Shown: piece after piece, positions 1-8,347 of the stretch
Layout: each line of letters starts with the position of its first letter
How positions within the stretch are numbered: the stretch's first letter is position 1
NCBI GenBank assembly: GCA_903644035.1
Contig: CAHJXG010000546.1
Coordinates: 1 to 20,238, forward strand
Reading direction: 5' to 3'
Source: Rhodospirillales bacterium
GTDB lineage: Bacteria; Pseudomonadota; Alphaproteobacteria; Acetobacterales; Acetobacteraceae
DNA: 20,238 nt
Position numbers and translations under genes: made by a program
Notes under the pieces: generated by a model
Told to the model about the DNA's origin: nothing
What the model saw: only the letters and a program-made list of their open reading frames with translations
The model's database searches: none

Positions 1-1
1 G

Positions 2-241
2 CTGGCGGACGGGCGGACGATGCCGGTCCCGGCGCTGCCGATCGAGATGGCGGGCCGGCGGCTGGGCCGGCGGCTGGACGTGCCCCGCGTCGGCGAGCAC
101 AGCGCCGCCATCGCGCGGGAAGCCGGGTACTCGCCCGAGGAGTTCGACCGCCTGGTCGCCGCGGGCGTGGTGGGGGTGGACGCGGGCGCGCCGCCCGTGC
201 TGCCCGAGCCCGGCGCCCCGTCCGAACTCGTCTCGGCCTGA
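2..241 (+). CDS. CaiB/BaiF-type CoA-transferase, C-terminal fragment (5' end outside window)
   Basis: The frame is open from the window edge to TGA at 239-241, giving the last 79 residues of a longer protein. The C-terminal stretch contains GEHSAAIAREAGYSPEEFDRL followed by an AAGVV segment. This resembles the usual end of family III (CaiB/BaiF, formyl-CoA transferase-like) CoA-transferases, which close with a 'GEHT..vL.elGys..ei..L...Gv' pattern. Such enzymes move CoA between carboxylic acids in the cytoplasm. The catalytic Asp and the CoA-binding core would lie upstream and cannot be checked. The gene is followed after 77 nt by an importer on the same strand, so it may belong to the same unit and activate the imported acid (inference). 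The family call rests on a short tail. Confidence 0.7.
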   Translation: MADGRTMPVPALPIEMAGRRLGRRLDVPRVGEHSAAIAREAGYSPEEFDRLVAAGVVGVDAGAPPVLPEPGAPSELVSA

Positions 242-318
242 GGGGCGCGTCCCTGAACCAGACCACAACGGCAACACAGGCCGCAGAGCCTGCCGCCATC
301 GCACTTCGGGAGGAAGCA

Positions 319-1107
319 ATGCCGCAGCAAGAAACGCCCTCGGTCGAGTTGAGGAACGTCGCCGTCCAGTTCGGCTCCTACACCGCCGTGGGCAGCATGG
401 ACCTGGTGGTGAAGGACTCGGAGTTCGTGGCCGTGGTGGGACCTACCGGGTGCGGCAAGAGCACCATCCTCAACGTCGTGACCGGCCTGAAGAGCGCCGC
501 GGCGGGCGAGGTGCTGGTGTTCGGCAAGCCGCTGACGGGCCTCAACGGCGAGTCCGGCTACATGCTCCAGCAGGAGGCGCTGCTGCCGTGGAAGACTGCC
601 GAGGACAACGTGGCGCTCGGCCTGGTGTTCACCGGGCATGGGCGGGAGGAGGCGCGCGAGCGGGCGCGGCGCTGGCTCGCCAAGGTCGGGCTGGCCGGGT
701 TCGAGAAGCGGTTCATGCACCAGCTCTCGGGCGGCCAGCGCAAGCGCGTGGCGATGGCGCAGACGCTGATCATGGAACCAAGGATCGTCCTGATGGATGA
801 GCCGTTCTCGGCGCTCGACGTGCACACGCGCCGGCTGATGCAGCGCATCCTCCTCGACTTGTGGCAGGCCGACCGCCGCTCCTTGATCTTCATCACGCAC
901 GACCTGGAGGAGGCCATCGTGCTGGCCGACCGCGTGGTGGTAATGTCGGCCGGCCCGGCGAGCCGCATGGTGGGCGAGGTGCCGATCCCGCTGCCGCGGC
1001 CGCGCGACGTCTCGGCCCTCGCCACGACCGACGCCTACATGGACCTGTATCGGCAGATCTGGAGCCTGCTCGGTGCCGAGGTGGAGAAGAGCTATGCTGT
1101 CCAGTAA
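319..1107 (+). CDS. NitT/TauT-family ABC transporter, ATP-binding subunit (SsuB/TauB-like)
   Basis: A 262-residue ABC ATPase that would power import through the permease encoded next to it at the inner membrane. Walker A is GPTGCGKST at residues 41-49, the Q-loop lies at Q84-Q85, the signature LSGGQRKR at 136-143, Walker B RIVLMDEP at 155-162, and the H-loop is the ITHDLEEA segment near residue 193. Length and the 'LLPWKTAEDNV' segment fit the SsuB/TauB/NrtD group, whose substrates include sulfonates, nitrate, pyrimidine precursors and some aromatic acids. A strong Shine-Dalgarno GGGAGGAAG at 308-316 supports the ATG at 319. The 3' end overlaps the permease start by 14 nt, implying translational coupling. 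The substrate cannot be read from the ATPase. Confidence 0.93.
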   Translation: MPQQETPSVELRNVAVQFGSYTAVGSMDLVVKDSEFVAVVGPTGCGKSTILNVVTGLKSAAAGEVLVFGKPLTGLNGESGYMLQQEALLPWKTAEDNVALGLVFTGHGREEARERARRWLAKVGLAGFEKRFMHQLSGGQRKRVAMAQTLIMEPRIVLMDEPFSALDVHTRRLMQRILLDLWQADRRSLIFITHDLEEAIVLADRVVVMSAGPASRMVGEVPIPLPRPRDVSALATTDAYMDLYRQIWSLLGAEVEKSYAVQ

Positions 1108-1948
1108 CGACGCGGCCACCGCTCCCCTGGAGGGGATCGCGGCGGCCGCGGCCCCAGCGCGCCGGGCCATGGGCTACCGCACGCGGGTCGCGGTCACGCA
1201 GGCCGTCATCCTCGGCGGGTTCCTGCTGGGCTGGGAGGCCGCGTCGCGCCTGGGCTGGATCGACAGGTTCTTCTTCCCGGCCCCCTCCGCCATCCTCGGG
1301 CGCGTCGCCGGGTGGGCGACGGAGGACGGCAGCCTGTGGGCCGACCTCGGCGTCACGCTGCTGGAGACGGTGCTTTCCTTCGCGCTGGGGATCACCGGCG
1401 GCACGGCGCTGGGCATCTGGCTCGGCATCTCCCGCTTCGCCTCCGACGTGCTGCAGCCGTTCATCAAGGTCATGAACGCGATCCCGCGCGTGCTGCTCGC
1501 GCCGATCTACACGATCTGGTTCGGGCTGGGGCTGGGGTCCAAGGTGGCGCTCGGCTTCACCATCGTGATCTTCGTCGCCTTCTTCAACACGTTCCAGGGC
1601 GTGCGCGAGGTGAACCCCGTCGTGCTCGCGAACGCCCGGCTGCTCAAGGCCAGCAGGTTCGCGCTGCTGCGCCACGTGTACCTGCCCTCGGCCACCAGCT
1701 GGATCCTGTCCAGCCTGCGCGTGTCGGTCGGCATGGCAGTGCTGGGGGCCGTCGTCTCCGAGTATCTCGGCTCCTCCGCCGGGCTGGGCCACCGCATCGC
1801 CCAGGCTGAGGGCGTGATGGACGCGGTGGGCGTGTTCGCCGGCATTGTCGTGCTGTCCGTCTTCGTCGTCGTGCTCGACGCCCTGGTGGACCGGCTGGAG
1901 CGCCGCCTGCTGGTCTGGCGCCCGGCCCCGAGCATGGACGCCCACTGA
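1094..1948 (+). CDS. NitT/TauT-family ABC transporter, permease subunit (SsuC/TauC-like)
   Basis: An integral membrane protein of 284 residues, BPD_transp_1 type. Hydrophobic segments begin near residues 35, 86, 104, 130, 152, 206 and 230. The cytoplasmic coupling loop is visible as EVNPVVLANARLLKASRFALLRHVYLPSA, residues 172-200, matching the EAA-loop position of SsuC/TauC proteins ('A...GA....F..v.lP.a'). I chose ATG 1094 because a GGAGA lies 6 nt upstream (1083-1087). An in-frame GTG at 1073 would add seven residues, extend the overlap and lacks a clear ribosome site. The gene overlaps the ATPase by 14 nt and is followed after 42 nt by the binding-protein gene, so the three form one importer operon. 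Confidence 0.92.
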   Translation: MLSSNDAATAPLEGIAAAAAPARRAMGYRTRVAVTQAVILGGFLLGWEAASRLGWIDRFFFPAPSAILGRVAGWATEDGSLWADLGVTLLETVLSFALGITGGTALGIWLGISRFASDVLQPFIKVMNAIPRVLLAPIYTIWFGLGLGSKVALGFTIVIFVAFFNTFQGVREVNPVVLANARLLKASRFALLRHVYLPSATSWILSSLRVSVGMAVLGAVVSEYLGSSAGLGHRIAQAEGVMDAVGVFAGIVVLSVFVVVLDALVDRLERRLLVWRPAPSMDAH

Positions 1949-1990
1949 ACGCCTGGGACCAACACTGCTTATCAACTGGGAGGACACACG

Positions 1991-3025
1991 ATGGACCACG
2001 CCATCATCGGCCGACGCACCGCTCTCGGCGCCATGACCGCAGCCGCTGGCCTGCTGGCCGCCCCCTGGATCGGCGGCGCGCGGGCGCAGGCGCGCTCCGT
2101 GACGCTCGCGGTGGGCTCGTCGATCATGAACTACGTGCCGGCGCCGATGGCGGTGAAGCTCGGCCACTTCAAGGCCGAGGGCCTAGACGTGCAGGCCCAG
2201 GATTTCCAGTCCGGCGGCAGCAAGGCGCTGCAGGCCCTGATCGGCGGATCGGTGGACGTCGTCGTCGGCTCCTACGACCACACCATCTCCATGCAGGCCC
2301 AGGGCAAGCGGATCATGGGGACCGTCCTGCTGAACACCCTGCCGGGCGTGGTGTTCACCGTCCGCAAGGACCTGGCCGACAAGGTGCGCGACGGCCGCGA
2401 CCTCAAGGGCCTCAAGGTGGGCGTGACCACGCTCGGGTCCTCGACCGACATGTTCGCCCGCTACTGGGCCGCGCGGAGCGGGCTGGCGCCCCGGGACATC
2501 CAGGTGTTGGCGGTCGGCAGCGGGGCGCCCGGCATGGTCGCGCTGGAGACGAGGAACGTGGACGTGCTGGGATGCTACGATCCCATCGCCACCCTCATCC
2601 AGCAGCGCGACCTCGGCCGCATCCTGGTGGATTCGCGCACCGAGGAGGGAGCGAAGGCGATCTTCGGTGGCAGCTATCCCTTCGCCTGCCTGTACTCGAC
2701 GCCGGGCTACATCGAGAAGAACCCGGAGACGATGCAGAAGCTGGTCAACGCCTTCATGCGCACGCTGGACTGGCTGCACGCCACGCCGCCGGACCAGATC
2801 GTCGACGCGCTCCCGGCCTCGTCGCGCATCGAGGACCGGGCGCTCAACATCGAGGTGGTGGCCAAGAGCAAGGCCATGTTCTCGACCACCGGCCTGTTCG
2901 ACCCGGCCGCCGCCGCGGTCACGCACAGCGTGCTCAACTCGTTCGATCCCAAGATCAAGGCGGCCAGCATCGACATGGCCGCCACCTACACCAACCGCTT
3001 CGTCGAACGCGCCGTGCGCACATGA
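1991..3025 (+). CDS. NitT/TauT-family ABC transporter, periplasmic substrate-binding protein (NMT1/SsuA-like)
   Basis: A 344-residue exported binding protein. The N-terminus has a twin-arginine pattern GRRTALG (R8-R9), a hydrophobic stretch to residue about 27, and a likely cleavage after ARA near residue 32, suggesting Tat export. The mature start 'VTLAVGSSIMNYVPAPMAVKLGHFKAEGLDV' is typical of the NMT1/THI5-like family, as are the later 'GSVDVVVGSYDH' and 'LKGLKVGVTTLGSSTDMFARYW' stretches. The ribosome site GGGAGGA at 1978-1984 sits 6 nt before the ATG. This protein decides the importer's specificity. The family binds sulfonates, nitrate, thiamine precursors and, in some catabolic loci, aromatic acids. 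Because it converges on an aromatic operon, an aromatic or acyl substrate is possible but not shown. Confidence 0.92.
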   Translation: MDHAIIGRRTALGAMTAAAGLLAAPWIGGARAQARSVTLAVGSSIMNYVPAPMAVKLGHFKAEGLDVQAQDFQSGGSKALQALIGGSVDVVVGSYDHTISMQAQGKRIMGTVLLNTLPGVVFTVRKDLADKVRDGRDLKGLKVGVTTLGSSTDMFARYWAARSGLAPRDIQVLAVGSGAPGMVALETRNVDVLGCYDPIATLIQQRDLGRILVDSRTEEGAKAIFGGSYPFACLYSTPGYIEKNPETMQKLVNAFMRTLDWLHATPPDQIVDALPASSRIEDRALNIEVVAKSKAMFSTTGLFDPAAAAVTHSVLNSFDPKIKAASIDMAATYTNRFVERAVRT

Positions 3026-3118
3026 GCCTGTGCGCGCCGCCGGCGCTGCTCGAAACCGGGTCTGGAGAGGGCTGAGGTGGAGCTGCCCCGTTGGACGGTC
3101 TGGCGGCTTGGTTCGCTC

Positions 3119-3142
3119 GGCCCTGGTTGCTGCCGGGGGGCC
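3119..3142. terminator. Possible hairpin between convergent genes
   Basis: The 177-nt gap 3026-3202 separates two converging genes and holds no convincing ORF. Within it GGCCC at 3119-3123 can pair with GGGCC at 3138-3142, with an inner TGG/CCG extension and a small bulge. There is no U-run on either strand, so intrinsic termination is only a weak suggestion. Confidence 0.25.
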
Positions 3143-3202
3143 AGTGCAGAGTTCAACGGGTCGCTCCGCCTGGTCGTCGGCTTGCGCTGACCGGCGGCGC
3201 GG

Positions 3203-4228
3203 CTACGGGACCAGGCCCTGCTTCGCCAGCCAGTCCTGGATCACCCCGGCCACCTGAAGGTTGTTGCGGTCCATCATCATCATGTGGCCGTTGCCCTGGA
3301 TGCCGATGGAGGGGAGCTGCAGCACCTCCGCCTTGCCGCCCGCGGCGTTCTGTGTCTCCACCCAGCGCAGGCCGTTGGCGCGGATCGTCGGCCAGCGGGC
3401 GTCCTGGTCAATGTTGTCCCCGTACACCACCAGGGTCGGGATGCCTTGAAGCGCCGCCGCCCGGGCGGGTTCGCCGAAGCCCGATGGCTCGACGGCGACC
3501 AGCGCCCGCACCTTGTCCGGCCGCGCCTGGGCCGCACGGAAGCCGAACTGCCCGGCCTGGCTGTGGAACAGGATGACGCAGGGGCACACGCGGTCCACCT
3601 CGGCGACGTAGGCCCGCAGGATGGCCTCGTCCGTCGTCACCCAGCGCGGCGACTGCTGGCGGATGAGGTTATCGTATCCCTCCATCGGGAACTGGCTGCC
3701 GGGCAGCTGCCGCCGCCGCGCCGGGTCGTCGCTGTAGCTGCCGGGGCCTGTCCCGATGCGGAAGTTCTCGAACGGGCGCTCCTTGGTCACGAACACCGGA
3801 TCGCCCGCGAAGGTGCCCGGCGGCGGCCAGCCGGCGCGCCCGCGTTCCACCGCGTCGCTGTTGTAGGTGTCCCAGCCCTGGCGCACGAAGTAGTCCAGCC
3901 AGCCCGGACGGCCGTCCGGCGTGGTTTCGAACTCCACGCCGGTCAGCCCGCCGCCATGCCACATCAGCAACGGCACGGCGCCCCGCCGCTGCGCGGGCAG
4001 GAAGTACTGCACATACATCTGCTCCACAAGGTAGGTGCCGTTCGGGTCGGCCCGCGTCATGGCGCCGCCGGGGGTCAGCATGATCTCCCGCACCGGCTGG
4101 CCCGACACCGTCACCTCGCGCCCGCCAAGATGGAACGAGCCGAAGTCCCGCAGCTGCAGGACGGCCCGGTCCTCCGCCGCTGCCGACCCGCACCACAGGG
4201 CCAGCGCCGCCGCGAGCCAAGGTCTCAT
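3203..4228 (-). CDS. Secreted/periplasmic alpha/beta-fold hydrolase (esterase-like)
   Basis: A 341-residue alpha/beta hydrolase with a Sec-type signal peptide (MRPWLAAALALWCGSAAA, cleavage near residue 18). An oxyanion-type LLMWHGGG lies at 88-94. The probable nucleophile is S223 in FHSQAG, a degenerate nucleophile elbow (Phe in place of the first Gly, and an extra residue before the Gly). Asp candidates are at D271/D274, and the catalytic His is probably H315 in GIQGNGHMMMMDRNN. ATG 4228 is preceded by GGGAGGA at 4234-4240. A longer reading to 4384 has no ribosome site and would bury the signal peptide. It shares 'TxDGRPGW' and 'GIxGNGHMxMxxRN' with the next upstream hydrolase, so the two are related. 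It probably cleaves an ester or similar bond outside the cytoplasm; the substrate is unknown. It is the last gene of the minus-strand block, 162 nt after its neighbour. Confidence 0.82.
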   Translation of the reverse strand: MRPWLAAALALWCGSAAAEDRAVLQLRDFGSFHLGGREVTVSGQPVREIMLTPGGAMTRADPNGTYLVEQMYVQYFLPAQRRGAVPLLMWHGGGLTGVEFETTPDGRPGWLDYFVRQGWDTYNSDAVERGRAGWPPPGTFAGDPVFVTKERPFENFRIGTGPGSYSDDPARRRQLPGSQFPMEGYDNLIRQQSPRWVTTDEAILRAYVAEVDRVCPCVILFHSQAGQFGFRAAQARPDKVRALVAVEPSGFGEPARAAALQGIPTLVVYGDNIDQDARWPTIRANGLRWVETQNAAGGKAEVLQLPSIGIQGNGHMMMMDRNNLQVAGVIQDWLAKQGLVP

Positions 4229-4261
4229 CGCCGTCCTCCCGGATAGGGCCTCACGCACATC

Positions 4262-4290
4262 ATTAATGCCTCGACGGACGCATGCCGCAA
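4262..4290 (-). promoter_or_regulatory. Candidate sigma70-type promoter for the secreted hydrolase
   Basis: The 162-nt gap 4229-4390 carries, on the minus strand, TTGCGG (4285-4290), a 17-nt spacer and ATTAAT (4262-4267), about 34 nt upstream of the ATG at 4228. It is the only AT-rich pocket of the gap. The match to consensus is partial, so this is a suggestion that the last gene may also be transcribed on its own. Confidence 0.35.
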
Positions 4291-4390
4291 CCCCGCCAGC
4301 CCGCGCCGGCCGGCGATCCCGTCCCGTACCCTCCCAGCTTGGGCCGCGTCGGCAGGGCGGGGTGTCACGGCCCTTCTGGATCAAGGCGCG

Positions 4391-5374
4391 TCAAGTCTCG
4401 GCTGATGTCGGCAGGGTTGAACGGGCGTGCATGTCGCTTGGCGACGCCAGCCAATCGCAAATCATGGCAGCGATCTCCGCGCTGTTCCGCTCCAACATGA
4501 GCATGTGGCCATTCCCGACGATGCCGCGGTCGGGCAGCCAGGTGAACTCGGCACGGGCGCCACTCTGCTGCAGCCACGCCACGATGGCGGCGTCCGTCTC
4601 GTACGGGTGCTCCAGGTCATGCGATCCCGTCAGGACCAGGATGGGCAAGTCGCGGAAGCAGCCGGGCCGGGACACCCGGGCTTGCGTCCCCTCGATGTTC
4701 AGCCGCTGCCGCAGCAGCGCACTCGGCAGCGCCAGCAGGGAGGCGGCGTACTCGGCCCGGGCGGCGTCCGGGAACTGCGAGCCGGAGCCGATCAGCTTCT
4801 GATCGACGAAGGCTTGGGCGTTCGGGACGTGGCCGGACCGCGGCACGGTGACGGTGCGGTGCGGCGTCGCCAGGGTGATCGTCTCGGCAGTGCTGGCCAG
4901 GATCGTGGGTTCCGGCTGGATGTTGCCTGGCGGTCCCGGCGCAATCGCGACAACCGCGTGCAGCCGCGCGCGATGCTGCTCGGCAACGATCCAGCCGAGG
5001 GCGCCGCCCATGGAATGGGTGAGCAGCACGACCGGCCCCTCGATCGCGGCGATAAGCCCGCCCAGCCCCTTGCAGACCGTGGCGGCCGACAGCTCATCGA
5101 CCGGGATCGAGCCGCTGCGGCCGATGCCGGGCCAGTCGGGGACGACGACGGGATGGCCGCGGTGGACGAGGTCATAGGCCCAGCCCGGACGCCCATCGGC
5201 CGTCGCGGTCCAGCAGCTGCCGGAGTGGCCGCCGCCGTGGATCATCACCACCGTGGGCAGGCCGGTCGGCGCGGAGGGGGCGAAGGTCTCGTAGTAGACG
5301 GATGGATCGGTCCCGACCGCCCCGCTCGCATGGCGGACCGGCGTTCCCGCCGCCGGGTCGATCGTCGCGCTCAA
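4391..5374 (-). CDS. Alpha/beta-fold hydrolase, cytoplasmic
   Basis: A 327-residue alpha/beta hydrolase without a signal peptide. MIHGGGHSGSCW near 44-55 is the oxyanion strand. The nucleophile is S121 in LLTHSMGG (first Gly of the usual elbow replaced by Thr). D253 in LTGSHDLEHP is a likely acid and H290 in GIVGNGHMLMLERN the likely base. The start is TTG at 5374, which overlaps the TGA of the MFS gene (TTGA, 5371-5374) and has GGAG eight nt upstream. No ATG or GTG exists between it and the conserved core, so TTG is the best choice. The open frame continues far upstream, but that part lies antiphase over the MFS gene and is not protein-like. In meta-cleavage pathways such enzymes hydrolyse ring-fission products or aromatic esters. 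Which applies here is open. Confidence 0.85.
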   Translation of the reverse strand: MSATIDPAAGTPVRHASGAVGTDPSVYYETFAPSAPTGLPTVVMIHGGGHSGSCWTATADGRPGWAYDLVHRGHPVVVPDWPGIGRSGSIPVDELSAATVCKGLGGLIAAIEGPVVLLTHSMGGALGWIVAEQHRARLHAVVAIAPGPPGNIQPEPTILASTAETITLATPHRTVTVPRSGHVPNAQAFVDQKLIGSGSQFPDAARAEYAASLLALPSALLRQRLNIEGTQARVSRPGCFRDLPILVLTGSHDLEHPYETDAAIVAWLQQSGARAEFTWLPDRGIVGNGHMLMLERNSAEIAAMICDWLASPSDMHARSTLPTSAET

Positions 5375-6738
5375 GGCCCGTGCTCCGGGGCGGGCGCCGT
5401 TGCGGGGCGCGATATGCCGGCCTGCGGGCCGCCGCCGTCGCGGCCGATCCTGGCGATGAACGGTATGGCAAGCAGCGGGCCAAGGCCGATGGCCAGGAAG
5501 ATCGCCCAGACCTGCCAGCCGATCAACAGCAGGCCCGCCGCGATCAGGGGCGCGACGGCCTGCCCCATGCGCCCCGCCGCCATCGCCCAGCCGACGCCGG
5601 TCGAGCGGATCGCGGTGGGATAGATGAGGGCGGCGAAGGCGATCATCCCGGTCGTGCCCGCGCCGAGCGCCAAGCCGTGGACCAGCATGTTGACGGCGGC
5701 GAACGTGGCCGACGTGCCGACCATGCCGAGGCTGGCGGTGGCCAAGGCGCCCAGAAGGAAGCAAGGGATCAGGGCGACAGCCGGGCTTGAACGCTCCATC
5801 AGCCGCCCCACGGCCATGCTGCCCAGGAAAGCGCCCAGCCCGTTGAAGGCGACGGCAAACGCCGTGTCGGCTGGGGACAGCCCGTCGCGCCGGAGCAGGG
5901 CGGGCGCCCACAGGACCGCAATCGCGAACATGCCGAAGCCCATGAAGAACGGCACCCAGAGGCCCATCGTCGTCCTGGCGCGGCCGGCGGCGAACAGGTG
6001 CTTGACGGATGCGCCGGGAAGGCGAGGCTCCCGGCTGGTGTAGACCGCTCCGATCCGGGCGGCCTCGGGCGCGATCCGCTGCATGATCGCCTCGACCGCC
6101 TTGGTGGAACCGCTCCGGGTCAGCAGGAAGCGCACCGATTCCGGCAAGGCGACCAGGAGGATGAGGGCGACGATCAGCGGCAAGGTGCCGCCGACGATGA
6201 AGATCATCTCCCAATCGTAGTGCCTCAGCAGGAAGGCGCTCAGGAAGCCGCCCACCATGCCGCCGAGCGGGAACACGGCATACTGCACGCCGACGACCAT
6301 GGCCCGGCGATGGGCCGGCACGTATTCCGACGTCAGGGCGACGAAGCAGGGGACCGCACCGCCCAGGCCCATCCCGGCCAGGAAGCGGCAGGCGATCAGC
6401 GTCCAGTATGAGTCGGCCCAGGCCGTCAGCAGCGTGAACACGCCGAACCCGGCGGTCGCGAGGCACAGCAGCCGTTTCCGCCCCAGCGTGTCGGCCAGCG
6501 GCCCAAAGGCCATGGCGCCGAACATCGCGCCGAACAGCGCCGCGGACAGCACCGGACCGATCGCCGGCAGCGGCAGCCCCAGCTTGGCCGCGAGCGACGG
6601 CGCCGCCACGCCGATGGACTGCGTGTCGATCCCGTCGAGCAGCGCGACCAAGGCGCAGAGCAGCACGACGCGGAGCTGGAGCGGACTGAACCCTCGGTCG
6701 ATCAGTTCGCCGATGTCGCACGATGGACGTGGCGTCAT
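5371..6738 (-). CDS. MFS transporter, aromatic acid:H+ symporter (AAHS)-like
   Basis: A 455-residue, 12-helix transporter of the inner membrane. Helix 1 carries LVALLDGIDTQSIG with D35 and D38, the Asp pair that in PcaK/BenK/MhpT-type AAHS symporters sits in the DGxD motif. The loop 2-3 motif GPLADTLGRKR lies at 79-89, and helix 4 has the usual FLAGMGLGGAVPC stretch. The cytosolic N-terminus and a C-terminal tail rich in Pro/Ala are unremarkable. ATG 6738 is supported by GGGAGA at 6746-6751; in-frame ATGs further upstream lack ribosome sites. It lies 64 nt downstream of the class II aldolase gene and overlaps the following hydrolase by 4 nt. Family knowledge plus its neighbours point to uptake (or efflux) of a benzoate-like or phenylpropanoid acid; the exact substrate is not readable. 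Confidence 0.9.
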   Translation of the reverse strand: MTPRPSCDIGELIDRGFSPLQLRVVLLCALVALLDGIDTQSIGVAAPSLAAKLGLPLPAIGPVLSAALFGAMFGAMAFGPLADTLGRKRLLCLATAGFGVFTLLTAWADSYWTLIACRFLAGMGLGGAVPCFVALTSEYVPAHRRAMVVGVQYAVFPLGGMVGGFLSAFLLRHYDWEMIFIVGGTLPLIVALILLVALPESVRFLLTRSGSTKAVEAIMQRIAPEAARIGAVYTSREPRLPGASVKHLFAAGRARTTMGLWVPFFMGFGMFAIAVLWAPALLRRDGLSPADTAFAVAFNGLGAFLGSMAVGRLMERSSPAVALIPCFLLGALATASLGMVGTSATFAAVNMLVHGLALGAGTTGMIAFAALIYPTAIRSTGVGWAMAAGRMGQAVAPLIAAGLLLIGWQVWAIFLAIGLGPLLAIPFIARIGRDGGGPQAGISRPATAPAPEHGP

Positions 6739-6802
6739 GAACTGGTCTCCCATAGATGGCGCAGGGGCGCGGCGCAGGACGAGAACGGGCGAGGCGGCAC
6801 CG

Positions 6803-7531
6803 CTATGCCGCCCCTTTCGCCTCATGGCGCCACAACGCCCAGCAGCGGTCGATCTGCGAATCGTTGGTTGCGGCGGCCGCGGCAGCCTCGGCGTCCGTCA
6901 GATAGGTGACCTCGCCCAGGCCAAGCGCGACGGCCTGCAGCTTGGCGTTGACCTCGGTGTAGACCGCGCGGAACACGGCCTGGCGCAGCGTGCTCCCGAC
7001 CACCGTCGAGCCGTGGCCGCGCATCAGGACGGCCGCATGGTCCCCCAGGCAACGCGCCAGGGCGGCACCCAGCGCCCGGTCGCGGATCAGCAGGTCCGAC
7101 GCATCGCCGACACAGCCGCGGATCTCGAAAACCGGCGTGGCGCAGCCGAGGAAGCCGCACATGTGGAAGATCGGCCGCAGGCCGGTCCCGCGCACGACGG
7201 AGAACGGCACGACGGCAGGGGAGTGGCTGTGCACCACCGACATCACGTCGGGCCGGGCCGCGTAGATCTCGCCGTGGATGAACCGCTCCAGGTAAGCCGG
7301 CCGGCCATCGCCGCCGCACTCGGACCCGTCCAGGCCAAAGCTCAGGATGTCGCCCGCCGCGACCAAGGACGGCGCCATGCTGCGCGACAGCAGGAAGCGG
7401 TCCGGATGGTCCGGATGCCGCTGGCTGACATGGCCGAAGCCGTCCACCACGCCGCGCGCGTAGAGGATGTGGTTGGCCGCGACCAGCTCGGTGATGGCGG
7501 CCTGCTCGGCGGCCGACGCAGGAGCGGTCAT
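6803..7531 (-). CDS. Class II aldolase/adducin-family protein, cytosolic paralogue
   Basis: A 242-residue metal-dependent enzyme of the L-fuculose-1-phosphate aldolase fold. The metal site is visible as H101 and H103 in VVHSHSP and H173 in LMRGHGS. E82 in YLERFIHGE lies 19 residues before the first His, the spacing of the catalytic Glu in FucA. The family includes sugar-phosphate aldolases but also decarboxylases of aromatic routes (CmtD/DhbB-type for 3-carboxy ring-fission products, PhtC-type for dihydroxyphthalate), which fits the neighbours better. It lies 19 nt after a close paralogue. The ATG at 7531 begins just before the first conserved segment; a GTG at 7543 is possible. Unlike the paralogue it shows no export signal. 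Function as a decarboxylase is inference. Confidence 0.88.
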   Translation of the reverse strand: MTAPASAAEQAAITELVAANHILYARGVVDGFGHVSQRHPDHPDRFLLSRSMAPSLVAAGDILSFGLDGSECGGDGRPAYLERFIHGEIYAARPDVMSVVHSHSPAVVPFSVVRGTGLRPIFHMCGFLGCATPVFEIRGCVGDASDLLIRDRALGAALARCLGDHAAVLMRGHGSTVVGSTLRQAVFRAVYTEVNAKLQAVALGLGEVTYLTDAEAAAAAATNDSQIDRCWALWRHEAKGAA

Positions 7532-7550
7532 GGCGTGTCCCACGCCGGGG

Positions 7551-8347
7551 TCATCGTGTCGCCATGACCCGGCTGCGCCACAGCTCCCAGGGCCGGTCCA
7601 CCTGCGACACATTGGTAGCCATGGCCGCCGCCGCCTCCTGATCGTTGAGGAACATCACGTTGCCCAGGCGCAGCGCCTCGCTCTCCATGCGGGCGTTCTG
7701 TTCCGTGTAGACGGCGCGGAACACGGCTTGGCGTACCGAGGGGGCGACCACGACCGAGCCGTGTCCGCGCATCAGGGTGACCGGGTGGTCGCCGACCGCC
7801 TCGGCCAGCGCCTGGCCGAGGCCGCGGTCGCGGATCAGCATGTCGGATGCCGGTCCGGCGGCGTCGCGGATCTCGAACACCGGCGCACCCGCCCCCAGGA
7901 AGGCGCTCATGTGATACAGCGGCCGGAGCGCCACCTGGCTGACGCCGAACGGGATCACGGCAGGCGAATGGCTGTGCACGACCGACATCACGCCGGGGTG
8001 CCGCCGGAAGATTTCCCCGTGGATGAACCGCTCCAGGTAAACGCCGCGGCCCCTCGGGTCGATGGGCGTGCTGTCCAGGTCGAACTCCATGATGTCGGCC
8101 GGCGTGACCAGGCCCGGCGCCATGCTGCGGGACAGCAGGAACCGGTTCGGGTCCTTGTCGTGGCGGACGCTGACGTGCCCGAAGCCATCGACCACGCCCT
8201 GGTCGAACAGGATGCGGTTGGCGGCCACGAGGTCATCGACCAAAGCCGGGTCCGCCGGCCCGGCGGAGGCGGGAGCCGGTTGCGCGCCGGCCCCCGTCGG
8301 GCGCAGGCAGGCGGCGGCGCATCCGCAGACGAACATCCGGCGTCCGA

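Noticed and set aside
893..2167. 424-residue minus-strand open frame opposite the importer ATPase/permease/binding-protein genes
   Set aside because: It is rich in His/Arg/Gly/Gln with no domain, and lies antisense to three clear genes. It is a GC-rich shadow frame.
4427..5623. 398-residue plus-strand open frame over the hydrolase and MFS genes
   Set aside because: Low-complexity Arg/Gly/Ala-rich translation with no ribosome site, fully antisense to well-supported genes.
5375..6721. Apparent fusion: the cytosolic hydrolase frame stays open upstream for about 450 codons
   Set aside because: The extra part is the off-frame translation of the MFS gene. The TTG at 5374 overlaps the MFS stop and has a ribosome site, so no fusion protein is needed.
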